From assembly GCA_021442645.1 (NCBI GenBank), contig JABUSR010000073.1, forward strand, positions 1 through 25,965: 25,965 bases of DNA, read 5' to 3'. Below the pieces are notes generated by a model. That model worked only from the letters and a program-made list of their open reading frames with translations, had not been told where the DNA came from and made no database searches. Below, one piece after another: positions 21,570 to 25,965 of the stretch. The translations under genes were made by a program, and so were the position numbers. Origin of the DNA: Ruminiclostridium sp. Its GTDB lineage: Bacteria; Bacillota; Clostridia; Oscillospirales; Oscillospiraceae. The first letter of the stretch is position 1; every line of letters begins with the position of its first letter.

Positions 21570-23882
21570 GTGGCAAAGACGAATCTGGTGATTGTAGAGT
21601 CACCGGCCAAGGCAAAGACCATCGGGAAATATTTGGGGCCAAGCTATAGGGTGTTGGCCTCTATGGGGCATGTCCGCGACCTGCCCAAAAGCAAGATGGG
21701 AGTAGATTTGGAGAACGGCTTCGAGCCGGATTACCAGCCCATCAAGGGGAAGGAGGAGACCATCGCGGCCCTGAAGGGTGCGGCAGATGCCAGTCAGCGG
21801 GTATATCTTGCTACCGACCCGGACCGGGAAGGCGAGGCCATTTCCTGGCATCTAAAGGAGTTGCTGGATTTGCCGGATGGTAAGACCAGCCGAGTTACCT
21901 TTAACGAGATTACGAAAAAGGTGGTTACCGAGAGCATCGCAGCCCCCCGGGAGATTGATCAGAATCTGGTAGATGCCCAGCAGGCCCGCCGCATTCTGGA
22001 CCGAATTGTAGGCTATCAGCTCTCGCCCCTGCTGTGGAAAAAGATCCGCCGGGGCCTGTCTGCCGGCCGGGTCCAGTCCGTAGCTACCCGTCTGGTGGCT
22101 GAGCGAGAGGCAGAAATCCGGGCTTTTGTACCGGAGGAGTACTGGACGCTGGAGGCATCTTTCGACCGGATCGCACCCAACCTGGGCTCCTTCAAGGCAC
22201 AGTTCTGGGGACGGGAAAAGAAGATGGAGCTCAAGTCCAAAGAGCAGGTGGACCAGGTGCTTGACAGCATCCGGGACATGCCTTTTTCTGTCAGCAACAT
22301 CAAGAGGCAGGACAAAAGCCGGGCTCCCGCACCGCCCTTTATCACCAGTTCCCTCCAGCAGGAGGCCAGCCGAAAGTTGAACATGAGCCCTCGGCGGACG
22401 ATGTCCATCGCTCAGCAACTCTATGAGGGCGTGGATATTGAGGGAGAGGGCACTGTGGGCCTTATCACCTATATGCGTACGGACTCCCTTCGAATCTCCG
22501 AGGAGGCTGTGGCCGCAGCCAGTTCTTTCGTGGCAGCCCGGTATGGCCGGCAGTATCTTCCTGACGTGCCCCGCCGATTCAAGACAAAGGCCGGGGCCCA
22601 GGATGCCCATGAGGCTATCCGGCCCTCCAATGTGGCGCTTACCCCTGAGTCGGTCAAAAAAGACCTGACCTCGGAGCAGTACCGCCTGTACAAGCTCATC
22701 TGGAGCCGATTCCTGGCCAGCCAAATGGCCTCCGCCATCTACGACAGCGTGGGCATTGAGGTGGAGAGTGCCGGGTACCTCTTCAAAACCAGCCGGTCCG
22801 AGGTGAAGTTCCCCGGATTTCTGGCGGTCTATGAAGAGGGAAAGGACGAGGAGACCAACGAGATCTCTGCCCCTCTGCCGAATCTGAAGGAGGGTGAACC
22901 CCTCAAGTGTTCCAACACAAAGCCCGAGCAGAAATTTACCCAGCCCCCCACCCGGTATACTGAGGCTACCCTCATCCGGGCCCTGGAGGAGAAGGGCATC
23001 GGCCGCCCCTCTACCTACGCCCCCACCATCAGTACCATCATGGCCCGGGAGTATGTGGTAAAGGACGGAAAGTATCTCCATACCACTCCTTTGGGGGAGG
23101 TAGTCACCGACCTGATGAAGGACAAGTTCCATGATGTAGCCGACTACGACTTCACCGCCTCCATGGAAAACCGCCTGGACAAGGTGGAGAGTGGAGAGGA
23201 ATTCTGGAAAGACGTCCTGAGCGACTTCTATGGTGGTTTCCAGCAGGAACTGGTCAAGGCGGAGCAGGACCTGGATGGGGTCCGTATCAAGGTCCCGGAT
23301 GAGGTCTCGGAAGAGACCTGCGACCTTTGCGGCAAGCAGATGGTGGTGAAGTCTGGCCGATTCGGCCGCTTCTTGGCCTGCCCGGGGTTCCCTGAGTGTA
23401 CCTTCACCAAGCCGCTGGTCATTGAGATGCCCGGTAAGTGTCCCAAGTGCGGCAGCCGCATGCTGAAGAAAACTTCCCGCAACGGGTATACCTACTATGG
23501 TTGTGAGCGCAACGGCGACAAGCTGGGCCGGGCCTGTGACTTTATGACCTGGGACGTGCCGGTGAAGGACTGCTGTCCCGCCTGCAGCTGGACCATGTTT
23601 AAAAAATCCGGACGAGGCTTCAAAAAACCTTTCTGTATTAACGAGTCCTGCACGGCATTTGTTCCTGAGGAGAAGCGGGGCGGGTATCGGAAAAAGAAGA
23701 CAGAGGACGCAGCGGAAGGTGCTGCGGCTGAGACCACTGCTGAGAAGAAGACTGCCGATAGAAAGATGGTAAAAAAGGACGCCGTCGAGAAACCGACAAA
23801 AAAGACGGCGGCTAAGAAGACGACCGGTAAGAAAACCATGAAAAAGGCGGCAGTCAAGGCCCCGGCGGAGGGTCAGGAATGA
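21570..23882 (+). CDS. topA: DNA topoisomerase I
   Basis: A 770-residue type IA topoisomerase that relaxes negative supercoils by cutting and rejoining one strand. The TOPRIM domain (VIVESPAKAKTI near the start and DPDREGEAI) is followed by the core with the catalytic Tyr301 in ITYMRTDS. Three C-terminal four-cysteine zinc fingers follow: CDLC...CPGFPEC, CPKC...CERNGDKLGRAC and CPAC...CINESC. The protein ends in a Lys/Ala/Thr-rich tail of about 60 residues resembling histone H1 tails. Start: GTG 21570 with CGGAGG seven bases before it gives the family MAKTNLVIVESPAKA start; the frame is open to ATG 21528, which has no ribosome site. The stop overlaps the trmFO start (ATGA). Confidence 0.96.
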   Translation: MAKTNLVIVESPAKAKTIGKYLGPSYRVLASMGHVRDLPKSKMGVDLENGFEPDYQPIKGKEETIAALKGAADASQRVYLATDPDREGEAISWHLKELLDLPDGKTSRVTFNEITKKVVTESIAAPREIDQNLVDAQQARRILDRIVGYQLSPLLWKKIRRGLSAGRVQSVATRLVAEREAEIRAFVPEEYWTLEASFDRIAPNLGSFKAQFWGREKKMELKSKEQVDQVLDSIRDMPFSVSNIKRQDKSRAPAPPFITSSLQQEASRKLNMSPRRTMSIAQQLYEGVDIEGEGTVGLITYMRTDSLRISEEAVAAASSFVAARYGRQYLPDVPRRFKTKAGAQDAHEAIRPSNVALTPESVKKDLTSEQYRLYKLIWSRFLASQMASAIYDSVGIEVESAGYLFKTSRSEVKFPGFLAVYEEGKDEETNEISAPLPNLKEGEPLKCSNTKPEQKFTQPPTRYTEATLIRALEEKGIGRPSTYAPTISTIMAREYVVKDGKYLHTTPLGEVVTDLMKDKFHDVADYDFTASMENRLDKVESGEEFWKDVLSDFYGGFQQELVKAEQDLDGVRIKVPDEVSEETCDLCGKQMVVKSGRFGRFLACPGFPECTFTKPLVIEMPGKCPKCGSRMLKKTSRNGYTYYGCERNGDKLGRACDFMTWDVPVKDCCPACSWTMFKKSGRGFKKPFCINESCTAFVPEEKRGGYRKKKTEDAAEGAAAETTAEKKTADRKMVKKDAVEKPTKKTAAKKTTGKKTMKKAAVKAPAEGQE

Positions 23883-25186
23883 GCCAGCAGGTAACTGTGA
23901 TCGGTGCAGGCCTGGCTGGCTGTGAGGCCGCCTGGCAGCTGGCCCGCCGTGGAATCTCCGTTACCCTCTATGAGATGAAGCCGAAAAAGAAGACACCTGC
24001 GCACCATACAGACCTCTTCGGTGAGCTGGTGTGTTCCAACTCTCTTCGATCTGACCAATTGGAAAATGCGGTGGGCCTGCTGAAGGAGGAATTGAGAAGG
24101 CTTGACTCCTTGATCCTGCGGTGTGCGGATGAATACCGAGTGGCTGCAGGCGGTGCCCTGGCCGTGGATCGGCTGGGATTTGCCCGGTCCATCACCGATG
24201 TGATTCGAAGCCATCCCCTGATTACGGTGGTAGAGGGTGAGGTCACAGAACTGCCTGAGGAAGGCGAGGTCATCGTGGCTTCCGGCCCACTGACCTCGGA
24301 CACATTGGCGGAGGCCATCGCCCACCGATATCCTGAGAGCGGCTATCTGCATTTCTACGATGCGGCGGCTCCCTTGGTGACCTTTGAAAGTGTGGACATG
24401 GAGAGCGCTTACTTTGCCTCCCGTTATGACAAGGGGACCCCTGATTACATCAATTGCCCCATGACACAGGAAGAGTATCTGGCCTTCTGGAAGGAACTGT
24501 GTACCGCTAAGGAAGCCAATGTCCATGGTTTTGAGGACAAAAACGTCTTTGAGGGCTGTATGCCCGTGGAGGTCATGGCTCGTCGGGGAGAGCAGACTCT
24601 GTGCTACGGGCCCTTAAAACCACGGGGCCTACGGGATCCCAAGACCGGGAAGGAACCCTTTGCGGTGGTGCAGCTCCGCCGGGACAACAGCGATGGCACC
24701 ATCTATAACCTGGTGGGTTTCCAGACCCACCTGACCTGGCCGGAACAGAAACGGGTCTTTACCATGATCCCCGCCCTGAAAAATGCCGAGTTCGTGCGCT
24801 ATGGTGTGATGCATCGAAACACATACCTGGACAGCCCACGGATGCTGGATCGGTACTATCGCGTGAAGGCTGAGCCGAGAATCATGTTTGCCGGGCAAAT
24901 CACCGGCGTGGAGGGCTATGTGGAATCCACAGCCTCCGGCTGTCTGGCCGGACTGGAATTGGCAAGACGGCTGCTGGGAAAGCCCGCCGTGGATTTCCCC
25001 CCGGAGACGGCTATTGGTGCATTGGCCCTGTATGTCAGCAACGGGTCAGTGGCAAACTTCCAGCCCATGAATGTGAACTTCGGCATCATGCCCCCTCTGG
25101 GGTACCGGGTGAAAGGCAAGCGCAATAAGAATGCGGAACTCTCCCAAAGGGGACTGGGGATCCTAGCGGCCTTAGATGTAGAATGA
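23879..25186 (+). CDS. trmFO: TrmFO, methylenetetrahydrofolate-dependent tRNA m5U54 methyltransferase
   Basis: A 435-residue flavoprotein that makes 5-methyluridine at position 54 of tRNA using methylenetetrahydrofolate and FADH2. The FAD-binding Rossmann motif VIGAGLAGCEAA lies at 7-18. The two cysteines important for catalysis in the family are present: Cys52 in LVCSNSLRSD and Cys227 in FEGCMPVEVMA. GQITGVEGYVESTASG marks the C-terminal FAD region. The length matches the family. Its ATG overlaps the topA stop by four bases (ATGA), so translation is coupled. The topA-trmFO order is common in Bacillota. plsX follows after 21 bases. Confidence 0.96.
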   Translation: MSQQVTVIGAGLAGCEAAWQLARRGISVTLYEMKPKKKTPAHHTDLFGELVCSNSLRSDQLENAVGLLKEELRRLDSLILRCADEYRVAAGGALAVDRLGFARSITDVIRSHPLITVVEGEVTELPEEGEVIVASGPLTSDTLAEAIAHRYPESGYLHFYDAAAPLVTFESVDMESAYFASRYDKGTPDYINCPMTQEEYLAFWKELCTAKEANVHGFEDKNVFEGCMPVEVMARRGEQTLCYGPLKPRGLRDPKTGKEPFAVVQLRRDNSDGTIYNLVGFQTHLTWPEQKRVFTMIPALKNAEFVRYGVMHRNTYLDSPRMLDRYYRVKAEPRIMFAGQITGVEGYVESTASGCLAGLELARRLLGKPAVDFPPETAIGALALYVSNGSVANFQPMNVNFGIMPPLGYRVKGKRNKNAELSQRGLGILAALDVE

Positions 25187-25207
25187 CCCACTGAGAAAGG
25201 AAACGAT

Positions 25208-25965
25208 ATGAGAATTGTTCTGGACGCTATGGGCGGAGACAACGCCCCGATGGCACCCGTGGAGGGTGCCGTTCAGGCCGCTGAAAAGCTTGGCGTGGAG
25301 GTAGTTCTCTCCGGCAAGCCCGAGGAGATTATGGCCTGCCTTAACAAACTGGGCCATCAGGAGGTTCCCAAAGGAATCGAGATCCTACCTGCTTCTCAGG
25401 TCATCACGATGGAGGATAACCCCGCCCGGGCCTTTAAGGAGAAGAAGGATTCCTCCATGACTGTGGGTTTGCAGAAACTTAAGGACGGGGAGGCTGATGC
25501 CTTCGTCTCTGCCGGGTCAACCGGTGCACTGCTGTCTGCGGCTACTTTGATGGTCAAGCGCATTCGTGGAATCCGCCGGGCGGCTATGTGCCCTGTTGTC
25601 CCAACTTATGAGGGTGGCTTTGTCCTGATCGACTGCGGTGCAACTGCCGAGTGTACGCCGGAGTATCTGCTTCAGTACGCCTTCATGGGGACCTACTATG
25701 CCAAGCGTACCCTGGGACTGAAAAATCCTCGGGTGGGTCTCCTCAATATCGGCACGGAGCCGAGCAAGGGGTTGGCACTCCAGTTGGAGGCCCATGCCTT
25801 GCTGAGCCAGGCCCATGAGGAGGGCCGGATCAACTTCATCGGCAACATCGAGGGCCGGGAGGCTATTTTGGGCGGTGTCGACGTGCTGGTCACCGACGGC
25901 TTCACCGGAAATATCTTTATGAAGACCTATGAGGGCGGCCTGCTCATGTTTGCCGACTTTATGAA
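25208..25965 (+). CDS. plsX: PlsX phosphate acyltransferase, N-terminal part
   Basis: Partial: the window ends inside the gene after 252 complete codons. PlsX converts acyl-ACP to acyl-phosphate, which PlsY uses to start phospholipid synthesis; it is a peripheral membrane protein. The hallmark start MRIVLDAMGGDNAP, AFVSAGSTGALL, LIDCGAT, YAKRTLGL, NIGTEPSKG, NFIGNIEGR and VLVTDGFTGNIFMK can all be read without interruption. ATG 25208 has AAAGGA upstream. The gene is close behind trmFO and probably part of the same transcript. In other Bacillota plsX is often followed by acpP, fabD or rnc, which would lie beyond the window. Confidence 0.96.
   Translation, partial: MRIVLDAMGGDNAPMAPVEGAVQAAEKLGVEVVLSGKPEEIMACLNKLGHQEVPKGIEILPASQVITMEDNPARAFKEKKDSSMTVGLQKLKDGEADAFVSAGSTGALLSAATLMVKRIRGIRRAAMCPVVPTYEGGFVLIDCGATAECTPEYLLQYAFMGTYYAKRTLGLKNPRVGLLNIGTEPSKGLALQLEAHALLSQAHEEGRINFIGNIEGREAILGGVDVLVTDGFTGNIFMKTYEGGLLMFADFM

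Noticed and set aside
21852..23132. 426-codon minus-strand frame inside topA, and similar ones at 176-1384 and 18226-19497
   Set aside because: All lie opposite well-supported genes and have no family resemblance or start signal.
1..25965. Mobile elements, prophage genes, defence systems, CRISPR repeats, tRNA or rRNA genes
   Set aside because: None found by reading both strands; gene content is housekeeping throughout and no direct repeats or insertion-type terminal repeats were noticed.

Overview
The window reads as a chromosomal core region of a Gram-positive (Bacillota) bacterium, most likely a moderately high-GC member of the class Clostridia, order Oscillospirales. The evidence is a Firmicutes-type S12 with the long N-terminal insertion, DivIB rather than FtsA next to FtsZ, an L7Ae-like protein leading the str operon, an FMN-riboswitch-controlled RibU, TrmFO (folate-dependent) downstream of topA, strong AGGAGG ribosome sites and sigma-A type promoters. 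The genus call is inference. I see no mobile element, rRNA, tRNA or CRISPR array.

Layout. (1) 1-3228, cell division: the end of murG, divIB, then ftsZ from its own strong promoter. Convergent to ftsZ is a YpsA/DUF1273 (SLOG) protein, and the two share a bidirectional terminator. (2) 3337-4300: an FMN riboswitch controlling the riboflavin ECF transporter subunit RibU. (3) 4345-5961: Y-family polymerase DinB and a small DUF1294 membrane protein. (4) 6025-11091: the str operon (L7Ae-like protein, rpsL, rpsG, fusA), then tuf from its own promoter and with its own terminator. The rpsL-rpsG spacer is unusually long and folded. (5) 11122-12814: an MscS channel and an RsuA-type pseudouridine synthase. 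(6) 12853-15856: a CdaR-architecture regulator, ftsE, ftsX and a 39-codon basic single-helix membrane peptide, closed by a terminator. (7) 15943-17130: a membrane-anchored S41 PDZ protease. (8) 17183-19347: greA-lysS from a perfect-consensus promoter. (9) 19463-25965: a SpoU RNA methyltransferase, dprA, topA, trmFO and the start of plsX, all on the plus strand with short gaps.

Together these are mostly housekeeping functions: septum and wall synthesis (MurG, DivIB, FtsZ, FtsEX, S41 protease), translation (S12, S7, EF-G, EF-Tu, LysRS, RNA modification), transcription (GreA), DNA topology and repair or uptake (TopA, DprA, DinB), and lipid and vitamin supply (PlsX, RibU). Genes with strong translation demand (ftsZ, rps genes, fusA, tuf) show visibly different codon choice from their neighbours. 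The least ordinary items are the small peptide in the ftsEX operon where a murein hydrolase partner is often found, the structured rpsL-rpsG spacer, the CdaR-like regulator attached to ftsEX, and the SLOG protein facing ftsZ.
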